Position numbers and translations under genes: made by a program. Source: Miltochrista miniata (Eukaryota > Arthropoda > Insecta > Lepidoptera > Erebidae). From it: DNA of 64,000 bases. The notes under the pieces were generated by a model. That model made no database searches. It was not told the DNA's origin and saw only the letters and a list, made by a program, of their open reading frames with translations. Shown here piece by piece: positions 1 to 10,578 of the stretch (its first letter is position 1; the number at the start of each line of letters is the position of its first letter). The stretch is from contig OW121755.1 of assembly GCA_933228765.1 (NCBI GenBank), positions 15,292,184-15,356,183 of the forward strand, written 5' to 3'.

Positions 1-213
1 AATAAATTAAAAGGAAACTAAGTTGGTTCAGTCAGTTCAGTTGCTGATCACATGAAATGTACTAAAATGCACTGGGTCTTTAGTACCAATCCTATTGGAT
101 TGATTAAAAGAAATTTGAAAAGACATCGAGATTTCACACCACACAAAATGATATTATTATGATATTAATGATATTATATATATGTGAATTTTCTATAAGG
201 TAACATCGAAGCA

Positions 214-1364
214 TTCTCCCTACAGGAGACTGTACCTGGGGATCGTGCGAAGCATGGCCCTATACGGGGCTCCCGTATGGGCGGAGACCCTGACGGCCAT
301 CAATGTGGCTAGACTGCTGAGCCCGCAGAGAGTGATGGCCGTCAGGGTGATAAGAGGATACCGCACGATCTCCGGTGAGGCGGCATGTCTCCTAGCCGGG
401 ACCCCTCCATGGGACCTGGAAGCGAGAGCCCTTGCGTCACTGTTCAGATGGCGCAAGGAGGCGCTGGAGCGGGGCCAAAGGCCCGCTTATCGAGAAATCG
501 AGGCCCAGCGGTCCCTACTCCACCAGGAAACCGTGGAGACATGGAAGGTGCGACTTGAGCAACCAAAGGGGGGATTCGCCACAATCGCGGCCGTCAGACC
601 GGTCATGGACGAGTGGCTGGAGAGGAGACACGGTGCTCTCTCCTACCGGTTGACACAGATGCTTGCCGGGCACGGTAGCTTCGGTAGGTATCTGTGGCGA
701 AAACACCGGGACACCACGGCCGAGTGTCAGCACTGCGAGGACCGCAGCGATGACACGGCGCTCCACACACTGGTGGAGTGCACGGCGTGGGCGCAACAGC
801 GCCAGGTCCTCGTAGTGGGTCTGGACGTGGACACTCTCTCGCTCGAGACCATGGTGCGAGCCATGCTCTCCAGCGGGAGTAAGTGGGACTGCGCCGCCTC
901 CTTCTGCGAGCAGGTCATGCTCGTGAAGGAGGCGGCGGGACGGGTACGGGAGAGAACTCTCCCACCCGAGTTCCGCAGTCGGCGGCCTGGGCGCCGCCGA
1001 CGTGTCTTCGCCGAGGACTATCGGCCACCATGACCGGGGGCCTGAGGACGGTGACAGGGCGGCTCACCGTCCTTACAGAAGCAGGCCCATGACGGCAGCG
1101 TGACGTGAGTGAGACAATTCACGCACGCCCCCCCCCCTTAGAAGCGGGATCACACCCGAAACCCCCCAAAGACGCGGGATAGCACCCGAACCACCCCCTG
1201 GGCGAGGCCGTGGGTCTGTTGGGAGTCCTGGGACATCCTTCCGAGGGTTTACCCGGGGCTCCCAACCATAGACTGTTGGGCGTGACGTGAGGTTTTTTAG
1301 TCGGTAGGAGTCCGGCATAACATCCATGAGGATTTTCCCTCACGTTAAACAAAAAAAAAAAAAA
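214..1364 (+). mobile_element. 5'-truncated R1-like non-LTR retrotransposon copy
   Basis: The segment is bounded by a direct repeat GGTAACATCGAAGCA at 199-213 and 1365-1379, which fits a 15-bp target-site duplication. It ends in a run of about 14 A at 1351-1364. It holds the C-terminal part of a LINE ORF followed by a GC-rich 3' UTR of about 320 bp. Absence of the 5' half, a poly(A) end and flanking duplication are the standard outcome of target-primed reverse transcription. Two more pieces of the same family lie at 14625-14995 and 41163-41515/59020-59066. The clade assignment (R1/Jockey-like) rests on the C-terminal sequence type only. Confidence 0.9.
215..1033 (+). pseudogene. LINE ORF2 C-terminal fragment (post-RT region with CCHC-type knuckle)
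   Basis: The frame is open from the truncation point; there is no true start, and the GTG at 245 is simply internal. The visible peptide contains the post-RT motif RSMALYGAPVWAE and a C-x2-C-x11-H-x4-C zinc-knuckle-like motif (CQHCEDRS to HTLVEC), followed by an Arg-rich tail ending RRVFAEDYRPP. This arrangement is typical of R1-clade and related LINE ORF2 proteins. The endonuclease and catalytic RT motifs are absent because of 5' truncation, so it cannot be active. The TGA is at 1031-1033. Confidence 0.85.
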
Positions 1365-1379
1365 GGTAACATCGAAGCA

Positions 1380-1824
1380 AGATAAACCCTAGAGTAGAGG
1401 ATTCATAAAATTCGAGTCATTGTCCTATTACGATAAGAGGATGATCAGTTGATAACGAGCTTACTAAGACACTGTGCGCTTTGATCTCAAACAGCCAATG
1501 TAATTATTGTGATGGCAATTAAAACTTATCCTGATAAACACGACGATTGTGACGACGTGAAATGTTTAACAAATAAACTAAGAATTTACTTAAAGAAATA
1601 CTAATCTATTTTGATTAATGTTTACTTTGTAATGAAAACATTTTATGGATACAAAGGGAGATCGTGTTGCTCTACGATACAAAGGTATAATAAATTCATA
1701 TTGCTTATCTTATCTGTGACAACTGATCACGATTACTGACTGGCACACATACTTTTTCTAAACAATCGATAGTTGATGGGAAATACTAACAAGTACGCGC
1801 GAATCAATGATTTGCTCAAATATG
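1380..1824. other. AT-rich intergenic DNA, nothing recognised
   Basis: No ORF of note, no repeat boundary and no RNA gene seen. Confidence 0.5.
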
Positions 1825-2254
1825 GCAGAACATAATGTCTGTGAACTTAGCATATCATTTCCTAGCACATCATAAATAAAAGTAAGTTCTCTTCGCATGC
1901 ACATGAGTTCTATAGTTCCTGATACTTTTTAGCAATAGTTCTGGCGATTTTACCTCTTAAACGTCAATTGAAAAAATTATATGCCAACTTCTCGTGGCAG
2001 ATCATTTTGCAGCAGATCCGAAAAAAAGGTAAGTTCTTTTTGCATGCAGATGAGTTCCACAGTTCCTGACACTTTTCATGAATAGTTCTGGCGTTTTCAA
2101 CTCAAAATATGTCAGAATAATCAGTCGACTATCCGGAGTTGGTCATTTATCGGCAGCTCGAAAATAATTATCAGTTCTTTTCGCATGCAGGTGCATTCCA
2201 TGTTTCTAAAACTAACAAAGGACAGTCCTAATATTGGAGAGGCCAGAACTAACG

Positions 2255-3030
2255 TTCAAGTGCCAGCAGATCACGCTAGAGAGCTTGAATTGTCGAAAAC
2301 TACCATTTCAAGCGTTCCGAATGAATCTGGGAAGCTAGAACTCTTTCGTTTTTCACGGATTCAGATCACAACTGGTACCTCGAACTAGATTAGAGTCCAG
2401 AACTAACGCTCACGTGCCAGCAGATCATGCTTGAATAAAAGAAAATAATATTTCAATCGTTCCGAATAAATCTGGGAAGTTGGAACTCTTCCGTTTTTCA
2501 CGGATCCACATCAGAACTGGAACCTCGAACTCGATCGGAGACCAGAACTAACGCTGAAGTGCCAGCAGATCATGCTGGAGAGCTTGAAAAATCGAAAAAT
2601 ACTATTTCAATCGTTCCGAGTAAATCTGGGAAGCTAGAACTCTTTCGTTTTTGACGGATCCATATCAGAACTGAAAATTTGGACCCGAATGGAGTACAGA
2701 ACTAACGCCAAAGTGCCAGCAGATCATGCTAGAGGGATTGAAAAGTCAAAAATTATTATTCTAATAGTTTCGAACGATCCTTGGAAGCTAGAACCCTTTT
2801 GTTTATTACAGATCTATGTCAGAACTGGAATCTCGAATTCAAATGGAGTCCCGAACTAACGCCCACGTGTCTCGTGTTTAATATTCGGCAAATACAATTT
2901 CAATCGTTTCGAATAAAAATGTAAAAAGCTAGAACTCTTTCGTTATTCACAGATCTATGTCAAAACTGGAATCTCGAACTCAAATGGAGTCCAGAACTAA
3001 CGCGAAAGTGCCAGCAGAACATACTAAAGA
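2255..3030 (+). repeat. Tandem ~150-bp subrepeats in left foldback arm
   Basis: About five diverged copies share the words CCAGAACTAACGC, GTGCCAGCAGATCATGCT and AAGCTAGAACTCTTTCG, spaced roughly 145-160 bp. The inverted right arm retains about two of these units. Confidence 0.75.
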
Positions 3031-3050
3031 GCTTCGAAGGATAGTTCGAA

Positions 3051-3180
3051 ACATGTATGTATTTAAAAGTATATAAGTATTAATATCCGTGGTCTGATAC
3101 CCATAACACAAGCAGGTTATTCCTAGCTTACTTTGGGATCAGATAGCGTTGTGTGAGATGTCCGTGAATATTTATTTATT
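3051..3180 (+). mobile_element. SINE 3' portion in the foldback loop
   Basis: From ATGTATTTAAAAGTATATAAG to the TATTTATTTATTTATT tail, this matches the body of the tRNA-derived SINE found inverted at 60885-61158 (shared words ACACAAGCAGGTTATTCC and GTGTGAGATGTCCGTGAATA). The tRNA-like head is missing here. It sits between the two arms of the foldback element. Confidence 0.7.
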
Positions 3181-3375
3181 TATTAAAATAATTTTTGACT
3201 TTTCAATCCCTCTAGCATGATCTGCTGGCACTTTGGCGTTAATTCTGGACTTCATTTGAGTTCGAGAATCCAGTTCTGACATAGATCTGTGAAGAACAAA
3301 AGAATTCTAGCTTCTCAGATCTATTCGGAACGCTTGAAATGGTAGTTTTCGACAATTCAAGCTCTCTAGCGTGAT

Positions 3376-3404
3376 CAAGTTCAAGTTCAAGTTCAAGTTC
3401 AAGT
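3376..3404. repeat. Hexanucleotide microsatellite (AAGTTC)n
   Basis: About four perfect copies of AAGTTC at 3379-3404, present in the right foldback arm but not in the left arm, so an expansion after the arms separated. Confidence 0.9.
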
Positions 3405-3784
3405 ATATATATGATCTGTTGGCACTTGAGCGTTAGTTCTGGCCTCTCCAACATTAGGACTGTCCTTTGTTAGTTTTAGAAACATGGAATGCACCTGCAT
3501 GCGAAAAAAACTGATAATTGTTTTCGAGCTGCCGTTAAATGACCAACTCTGGGTAGTCGTCTGATTATTCTGGCAATTGACATATTTTGAGTTGAAAACG
3601 CCAGAACTATTCATGGCATATCATTTTTTCAATGGACGTTTGAGAGGTAAAATTGCCAGAACTATTGCTAAAAAGTATAAGGAACTATAGAACTCATGTG
3701 CATGCGAAGAGAACTTACTTTTATTTATGATATGCTAGGAAATGATATGCTAAGTTCACTGACATGCAGAACATCAGTACAAAG

Positions 3785-5489
3785 ACTGCCGCGCTGTCCT
3801 GTACAATGGGTTCATGTCCCTACGCCTAAAGACAAGAAGTGTAATGTCTGCAGCTGCAGGGATCTTGTTGGGAAGTTGACAAGTCCGGAATTGCAGGTAG
3901 ACGAGTACGAAAGTGAATTAATTAGGAAATGGACGAGTTTGGCCTACTCTCCATAGGCGGTGTAGCTTCATAGATGCGTCATACATAATTGCTTGAGAGC
4001 AGCTCACATACTATGAAAATGCATCAGTCACTCCAATGGGGTAAAGGTAAACTTGTTTTATGCTCGTAACATACACACATGTTATATCACATAAACACAA
4101 ATTGTCAATTTGATAACATACTTAACGTGTTTAGTTTTAAGAGGGCTAACATATTTCGCGCCACATATTGCGCAGAAACCATACTTTTCATTGCATTTAA
4201 AGTCATTAAATATTTATCGTACAAACATGGTATTCACTAACATACTTAGTAAATTTAGCTCTCTAAACGTTTATTAAAACATATTTTACCGAACAACGGA
4301 TTACATATGGTAATTATCAATGAAAGTGAAACAGGTTTTTCAAATCATACGATTTGCATAGTTTTCGATGCTTAAATTCATGTCAAATTACTGATAAATT
4401 TAATAAACAAGGGATACGAAGCAATTGCAAAGGGGGTTGGCTATCTGTTTGTAGAATAACCTGATATCAGGTAGGTTCCTTTTTTTAGAGAAAAATGACT
4501 GTAAAGTTTGCTCAAATAGTGAGAAATTTCACCAAAATAAAGTAGTCTTTTCACCAGCTTCTGTAGTTTAAATCATTATGATAATTATGTAATATTATGT
4601 CAGAACTTCTCCTTTGACAATAAAAATATTTCTTTTTATGTAACTAGATACAGATTTTTTTTTACAAAGTATTTTGTGAACCCCTATAAATGCAGATACG
4701 CGAACAAATACGATTTAGTACCGCCGAGAGGCTCTCAGAGAGAGGTCATGTCGCTCGATGTTCCATTTTTGAATACGAAAAAATGAACAAAAATAGTCTA
4801 ATTCTAGCGTGACCAAACAATCTTAGTACTTTGTGACGTATAATATAATATATATAAATATTTATGGTCGATATGCAACGTGAACTTTTGTATAGTGCAA
4901 AGCTCAGACACCCCGACTAGAGTTTCGCTTCGAAATACTGTATAAAAAAAATTAAATGAAACTAACGAAAACTGACCAAGTTATAAGCTATTACAGTTGC
5001 ACTATTTTCTTCACGAACAGCGTAGATGTAGGTATAATACGCAAGGCAGGTAGTCACTATTCGTGTGGTATTGATAATAACACATTATCACACCATTTTC
5101 ATAAGTGGTAATTATGGAACACCTGTGAGGAACCAGACCAGTAGTGCTATTCTCTAAAAAATCTCTAAAAGGCCAAGTATGTACTCTTTTGAATATTAGT
5201 ATTTCGATTTCGGGTATTTTGGGCTAATGCATTTTAAGTAAAGGCATTCTGACTTCTGGTATTGTAATATATAACCGAATAACTCGCCGCTGTGGGCAGC
5301 ACATGAAAAGAATTATTTATACTGTTGATTGATGGCACTTGGTGGAACCTTTCGGCATTTTCAAAGGCAAATTAACATTATATAATGACCACTAAATCAC
5401 TTAATTACTCGAAAACAATAAATTAATAACATATAAATTACCACTACATCATTCTACTAACGTTAACTATCATGAAAAGAAGCCGAGAG
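3785..5489. other. AT-rich intergenic DNA without recognisable gene
   Basis: Only short ORFs, poly-A/T runs and a small hairpin around 4726-4747 (GAGAGGCTCTCAGAGAGAGG). Nothing supported as a gene. Confidence 0.5.
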
Positions 5490-5642
5490 TATTTTGATAC
5501 AAACGCACATCCCAGAATGCCAATTGCTGCAGACACTCATGTGGCTGGTGGAAAACGTATCCACAGAAGAAGTCCAGTGGGAGCTGGCAAGACCTGTTCT
5601 AATCTATTCTGTCAACTTACAAAAAACTAACTATAACTATCT

Positions 5643-8198
5643 TCACGCCAAATCCCTTGCGGGGTAGGCAGAAAGAACCGAGCGCCACACGGCACGGTCC
5701 ATACACACCTCACTTGCTTCTTCAACTTTCATTTTTCTTTTCATGCATGCACGTCGGTTCCTACGGCTCTTGACATCACCTTCAACTAACACACGATTAA
5801 TTTGGTCGTGGTAGGTGTGTCGTGGCCTTCCCCGACTCCTACGTCCATCCACTTTCGCGTTGTATATCTGTTTTGTCATTCTTTCATCTCCCATTCGTTC
5901 CACATGCCCGAACCATCGTAGCATGCCCTTCCTTACTTTAACACCGACACTCTCTTTCAGACCAACTCTCTTTCTTACATCTTCATTCCGAACGCGATCT
6001 GCGAGCGTTACTCCGCAGATTTTGCGTAGCGCGCGCATCTCGACCGCGTTTATTCTACTTTCATGCGTTTCCTGCCATACCCAACTCTCGCTTCCATACG
6101 TTAGCGTAGGTATCAGCACCGCATTGTGTACTGCGAGCTGGGCCTTTTGACTTAAGCCCTTGGTACCTAAAAGTTTGCCTAACGCTCCATTCACACTATT
6201 GCCCGCAGTTACCCTCTTTTCTACATCAGCGGTGTACCGTCCATCCCTGCTAAATGCACATCCAAGATATACAAACTCATCCACCTGTTCCAGCACTACA
6301 TCATTTACAGTTATCCTGGCATTCGTTCTGTCCTCTTCTCTTTCGAATACCATCACTTTCGTTTTAGTCGCGTTCAATTGTAAGCCTTTCATTAGACAAT
6401 CATCTTTCATCGTTGTGACTAGTGACTGTAGTTCTGATGGCGATTCGGCTATGAGCACGGCATCATCTGCATACAGCAAACAGTTCACAAGTAAGTCACC
6501 CATTCGCAATCCAACATTCATCGATCTTACTCTCTTAAGACAATCGTCCAGGTACAGGACAAACAGCAGAGCCGACAGCACGCAGCCCTGTCTGACGCCA
6601 ATGTTGACGTCAAACCAGGGAGACAGGCTGCCGCCCACCCGCACACATGCCGTACATCCCACATATGTAGACTGCACAGCACGAAGCAGCGCACCATCAA
6701 TCCCGTATCCTGGCAATATATCCCAGAGATCCTTCCGTACAACTCTGTCAAATGCTTTCTCCATGTCCACAAAACCGCAGAAAACCTTCCGGCCTACAGC
6801 CAGCTGCTTCTCTACGATGTTGCGGAGAGAGAAAACTTGGTCCATACATCCCCTTCCATTTCGGAAACCACCCTGCGCCTCCCACAGTAATCCGTCAGAT
6901 TCCACCCTCATTCTCCTTTCAATAATTTTGCCATACACTTTAGCTGCTATACTGATCAAACTGATGGCCCTATAGTTGGCGCACTCCATACGTGAGCCCT
7001 TGCCTTTATACAAGGGCACGATGATAGCACGCCTCCAGTCCATTGGGACCCTTCCAGTCTTCCAGCATAGATTGCTCAATGACCAGAAGGCGTCTCGGAC
7101 GCAAGGACCACCTAATTTGATCATTTCAGCAGATATCCTATCAATTCCCGCAGACTTTCCATTTTTCAAGCTTCGTATCGACCATTCAATCTCTTCCAAA
7201 GTAATATCTCCGCTTGATGCTTGCACCGCAAGATCAGTCATCGACTCCCTCGCAGTGCCCGCATCCGGGAGATATTCATACATTTCTCCAAAGTACTCAT
7301 TCCACCGCTCTAACACCTCTAATGGGTCCGCAAGAATGTCCCCAGCTTTACTCTTTATCTTATCCATTCTGGAAACTGACGAACAGCTCCGAGACTTCTT
7401 GACCTCCCTCCAAAAGAGTTTGGTATTTGTCTCGAAGTTCCTCGTCAGCTTCTCTTCCGCAATCAAATTTATTCTTTCACGCTTCTCTTTCACTAAAGCT
7501 TTGGCTTCATTCTTGCAGAGGCGGTAAATTTCTTTCTTCGTGTCTTTCATACTGTCATTCAGTTGCAAAGATGAGACATAATCCAACCACGCTTTCTTCT
7601 TTCTTGCTACGCAGGATTGTACCTCTGCATCCCACCAGGCATCACCTTTCGAATGTTCATGTCTCTTTGCACTCCCACATGCTTCTTTTGCACTATCCAC
7701 TATACTTTCTTTCATAATATTCCAGCATTCATCCACATCTAAGTCGGAAAGGCTCGCGTTTGCAAGCCTTTCACTGACTAAGCCTACATACATACTCCTT
7801 ACGCTTTCATCTTCCAGTTTTTCACTCTTTATCCTTTCATAGTCTCCGAAGGGGACACGCACTCGCCAGTGCCTCCACTTCTTGAAAAGACCAACAAACC
7901 GGCTTACCACCAGGTAGTGGTCAGTTTCAAGAGTGGGGCCTCTGTAGGCCCTTGTATCCCTTATAGCCTCTCGGAGACGACTGTCTATCAAAATCAAATC
8001 AATTACACTTTTTTCTTCCTTCCGTCTCCAAGTATACGTGTGGATATCTTTGTGACGGAATAAACTGTTCGCCACAAGGAGGTCTCGTTCCAAGCATACG
8101 TCTAAGATTGACTTACCAGCATCATTCGCTCTCTTATCTCCATACGGACCAAGGACAGCATCGAAGCCATCTCGCTTGGTCCCCACCCATCCATTCAA
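5643..8198 (-). CDS. LINE ORF, main part: endonuclease C-terminal half plus reverse transcriptase
   Basis: 851 codons. The N-terminal 100 or so residues hold the last endonuclease motifs: GDLNGWVG context, SVIDLILIDSRL and ETDHYLVVSRF (the DH pair). The RT follows, with KSAGIDRISAEMIK, FVDMEKAFDRV (motif A), GVRQGCVLSALLF (motif B), LLYADDAVLIAE (motif C, catalytic YADD) and FVYLGCAFS (motif D/E). The C-terminal region has TYGSESWVWQ and an Arg-rich GRRSRGRPRHTY segment common in such LINEs. In the same frame, only one TGA (8205-8207 region) separates it from the endonuclease start. Apart from that stop the reading frame is undamaged, suggesting recent insertion. Confidence 0.92.
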   Translation of the reverse strand: MNGWVGTKRDGFDAVLGPYGDKRANDAGKSILDVCLERDLLVANSLFRHKDIHTYTWRRKEEKSVIDLILIDSRLREAIRDTRAYRGPTLETDHYLVVSRFVGLFKKWRHWRVRVPFGDYERIKSEKLEDESVRSMYVGLVSERLANASLSDLDVDECWNIMKESIVDSAKEACGSAKRHEHSKGDAWWDAEVQSCVARKKKAWLDYVSSLQLNDSMKDTKKEIYRLCKNEAKALVKEKRERINLIAEEKLTRNFETNTKLFWREVKKSRSCSSVSRMDKIKSKAGDILADPLEVLERWNEYFGEMYEYLPDAGTARESMTDLAVQASSGDITLEEIEWSIRSLKNGKSAGIDRISAEMIKLGGPCVRDAFWSLSNLCWKTGRVPMDWRRAIIVPLYKGKGSRMECANYRAISLISIAAKVYGKIIERRMRVESDGLLWEAQGGFRNGRGCMDQVFSLRNIVEKQLAVGRKVFCGFVDMEKAFDRVVRKDLWDILPGYGIDGALLRAVQSTYVGCTACVRVGGSLSPWFDVNIGVRQGCVLSALLFVLYLDDCLKRVRSMNVGLRMGDLLVNCLLYADDAVLIAESPSELQSLVTTMKDDCLMKGLQLNATKTKVMVFEREEDRTNARITVNDVVLEQVDEFVYLGCAFSRDGRYTADVEKRVTAGNSVNGALGKLLGTKGLSQKAQLAVHNAVLIPTLTYGSESWVWQETHESRINAVEMRALRKICGVTLADRVRNEDVRKRVGLKESVGVKVRKGMLRWFGHVERMGDERMTKQIYNAKVDGRRSRGRPRHTYHDQINRVLVEGDVKSRRNRRACMKRKMKVEEASEVCMDRAVWRSVLSAYPARDLA

Positions 8199-8204
8199 AT
8201 CACC

Positions 8205-8768
8205 TCACATGATCAACTTTTCATTCCCCTCAGCCAAATCGAGGACGTCCCTAACGGAATCCCAGAACTCCGCGAGCACTTGGGGATTAGCCGAGCTGAC
8301 GGGAGCATAGGCTGCGACCAAAAAAACTCTCGTGATCCCCAGTTTTATACGTACCCACAGGAGTCTTGGGCCTGCCAATCCATAATCTTTCACTCCAGAA
8401 GCGAAACGGGAGGAGAGCAAGACACCCACTCCCCTACTGGCATGATCCTCTTGGTCCACTCCGGACCACAAAGCAATTATGCCGCCAGGAAGATCGTCAA
8501 TGCCGCTCCCCTTCCGCTTCGTCTCTGTGACACACAATACATCCAGGCATCGCTCTTTCATTACATCTATCAATTCATTCATCTTACCTTCCATACCACC
8601 ACGCACATTCCACGTGCCTATCCGGCACTCGGCTCCTCGCATCCCGCCAGAGTTGGCGCTGCGTGAAGGGTGGCGGCCCCCTTCGCCGCGTGCGCATGCA
8701 GTCATACCGACGGGGGCACACCGGTATGCGTCGCCTCGGGGGGACGCCCTAGCCCTGTCGGGACTCAT
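8205..8768 (-). pseudogene. LINE ORF, N-terminal part: apurinic-type endonuclease
   Basis: 187 codons in the same frame as the downstream RT segment. APE-family signatures are visible: IGTWNVRGG (catalytic Asn region), LCVTETKRKG (catalytic Glu) and VFLVAAYAPV. It stops at a TGA immediately before the GDLNGWVG motif. A one-base change from a sense codon explains this best, so I treat the two pieces as one damaged ORF. The first 45 or so residues are Arg/Gly-rich and may be read from 5' UTR; the real start could be an internal Met near MRGAECRIG. Confidence 0.85.
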
Positions 8769-8881
8769 TTCTCGGTAGTGATTGGTTTCGCGTTTTCGCT
8801 TTCGCCGCTACTTACGGGGAGGGCCCGAGCACAGGTAACGCTCTTCGTGAAGGCACACTACATCCTCCCCTACAAAAAACT

Positions 8882-9540
8882 GAATGAGTAATTAACAGCT
8901 TCAAGTCCTTCAAATCTCCAGGACAGGATGAAGTCTTCCCTGCAGTGATAAAATGGAGGAGGACACAAGTTGATATTGTCAGTTACATAGTATCTATACG
9001 CCAGACAATGAATGGGACTGTGACCCAAACTGTGGAGAGAGGTCTAAGTGATCTTTATACCAAAACCCGGTAAAGGGATTATGTTTGTGATTCAGACCTC
9101 TGGTTATACAGACCGATAAGCCCTTCGTCTTTCCTGCTAAAAACTCTGGAAAGATTGTGTGACAGAGACAAACGAGGGACGGCCCTTCAAAATAAGCCAC
9201 TGCATTCCAACCAACGCGTATAATGCCCCCGGCAAGTCTACAGACTCAGCACTACATGCAGTAGTACACAAAATAGAAGAGGTCATCCAGAATCAATCAA
9301 TCAATGTGCCTCGGCACTTTCATAAACATAGAGGGAGCTTTCGACAGAAGAAGCATAACCACGGCACTGGCAAAACACCGAGTATACACGGTAGTCAGTG
9401 AATGGATAGATAACATGCTAAACAAACTCATTTTAAAGCTACAGACAAGCAGAAACCAGTGCGCAGCCATGGCCAAAGGTTGTCCACAAGGGGCGTGGTC
9501 TCACCACTGCTAAAGAACCTTGTTGTAGACGACCTAATAA
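8882..9540 (+). pseudogene. Decayed Jockey-like reverse transcriptase fragment
   Basis: Translation in shifting frames gives RT landmarks in order: FKSPGQDEVFPAV, a YRPISPSSFLLKTLERL-like motif, a FxNIEGAFDR motif A equivalent and GCPQG...SP (motif B) near 9479-9512. Many stops and frameshifts interrupt it. It lies directly downstream of the 11-bp target duplication of the minus-strand LINE, so the upstream part of the same relic is probably at about 5490-5628. It ends before the YADD motif. Confidence 0.75.
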
Positions 9541-10109
9541 CCAATCAATCAATCAATTTAACCTAGAACAGTCCCTATATACATGGATGTGGAGCAAGCC
9601 ATAGCAGATGGTAAAATTAAATTATGGAGAAAAACGGATCTGTTTACAAAGCATGACTGGTATTTTAAAATCCAAGGCCAACTTCAAATTACGTGAGAAG
9701 CTGCGTTTATTTTATCTTCTAGTGATCTTGTGTAAGTATACAGTAAATATTTCGCAAGACGACGAGTTCTGGACTACGAGGATGGAACCTAAATTGTTAA
9801 ATTTTTACGACTAATGTCTGTTGCCCAAAATGATTGAGCCCAGAAAGAGCCTATAAAATAAAATTTATTACCTTTGAAATTAAAAAAAAAATAGGTTTGT
9901 CAACATTTTTTCGGAAATGCTACAAACTGAGAAGAACACCCCAAGAAACTCAGTTCGGTCCCTCCCAAAATTCATCTTAGTAGGTATCTAATAATCTATC
10001 AATGCCGATACGGAATGGCTTTTTCTTGGCGGTGTGCATTGTTATGCACATACCTCTTAATAAATATTTGGTTGTTGTAAATGAAAAACACCTACTATCA
10101 ATTAAGATT
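9541..10109. other. AT-rich DNA, no gene recognised
   Basis: Short ORFs only; contains the tetranucleotide run AATCAATCAATCAATT near 9540-9556 and a possible poly(A) signal cluster near 9858. Nothing firm. Confidence 0.45.
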
Positions 10110-10198
10110 AGATTTAGATCCCATAGCTCAAGCTTATAGCTTAGTTTGGGCTAGATGATGTTGTGTGAGAATATCCAACAATATTTATTGATTATATA
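10110..10198 (+). repeat. Diverged SINE-body fragment
   Basis: Contains CAAGCTTATAGCTTAGTTTGGG and TGTTGTGTGAGAATATCCAACAATATTTATT, a diverged version of the SINE body seen at 3100-3180 and inverted at 60885-60960. Confidence 0.55.
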
Positions 10199-10437
10199 TT
10201 AAAAATATTTTAACGTTCCTGCCAGCACTGAATCTGCAGTAGGCAGCAAAACATCGTACCATGCCAAGCGTCTGCGCATTGCTACGTTAATATTATTGTT
10301 TTTAACTATGATTATTGTCAAATTTAAATATTTATAGTGTAAAATAGAATATTGTCCATTACTTTCTACAATTTTCGTATATTTAGATACTTTAAAAATA
10401 AACTTGTGGACCGTTTTCATGCATGTGTGTATTATAT

Positions 10438-10578
10438 ACTATACTATCTTCACGCCAAATCCCTTACGGGGTAGGCAGAAAGAACCGAGCGCGACACGGC
10501 ACGCTCCATACACACCTCACTTGCTTCTTCAACTTTCATTTTTCTTTTCATCCATGCACGTCGGTTCCTTCGGTTCGG
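10438..10578 (-). mobile_element. 140-bp 5'-truncated copy of the minus-strand LINE 3' end
   Basis: Nearly identical to 5633-5765: it begins CTATCTTCACGCCAAATCCC and runs through CCTCACTTGCTTCTTCAACT to CACGTCGGTTCCTTCGG. Same orientation, same 3' terminus, so a very short retrotransposed copy. Confidence 0.88.

Larger units (their letters stand above)
1825..3772. repeat. Foldback-type element with imperfect inverted arms
   Basis: The right arm (about 3186-3772) is the reverse complement of parts of the left arm (about 1825-2770). For example TGAACTTAGCATATCATTTC at 1842 returns inverted at 3740-3760, and the words around TTTTAGCAATAGTTCTGGC and GCATGCAGGTGCATTCCATG are likewise mirrored. 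The left arm is longer because it carries extra tandem copies of an internal ~150-bp unit. No coding capacity is seen; the short ORFs in the arms are repeat-derived. It resembles foldback or long-TIR non-autonomous DNA elements; no target duplication could be fixed. Confidence 0.75.
5629..8870 (-). mobile_element. Near full-length APE-type LINE (RTE-like), minus strand
   Basis: The element is 3242 bp and flanked by the direct repeat TACAAAAAACT (5618-5628 and 8871-8881), an 11-bp target duplication. It has no poly(A) tail; the 3' end (minus strand) finishes GGCGTGAAGATAGTTATAG, as in LINEs with short-repeat tails. It encodes one ORF carrying endonuclease and reverse transcriptase, broken by a single stop. 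A 140-bp 5'-truncated sibling lies at 10438-10578. The element sits inside an older Jockey-like LINE whose downstream part resumes at 8882. Clade within APE-type LINEs was not proven. Confidence 0.9.

Noticed and set aside
245..1033. Gene starting at the GTG of 245
   Set aside because: The frame is open to the LINE truncation point at 214; the GTG is internal to a truncated ORF.
5815..8063. Several long plus-strand ORFs across the minus-strand LINE
   Set aside because: Opposite-strand shadows of the LINE coding frame, with low-complexity Ser/Thr/Pro-rich translations.
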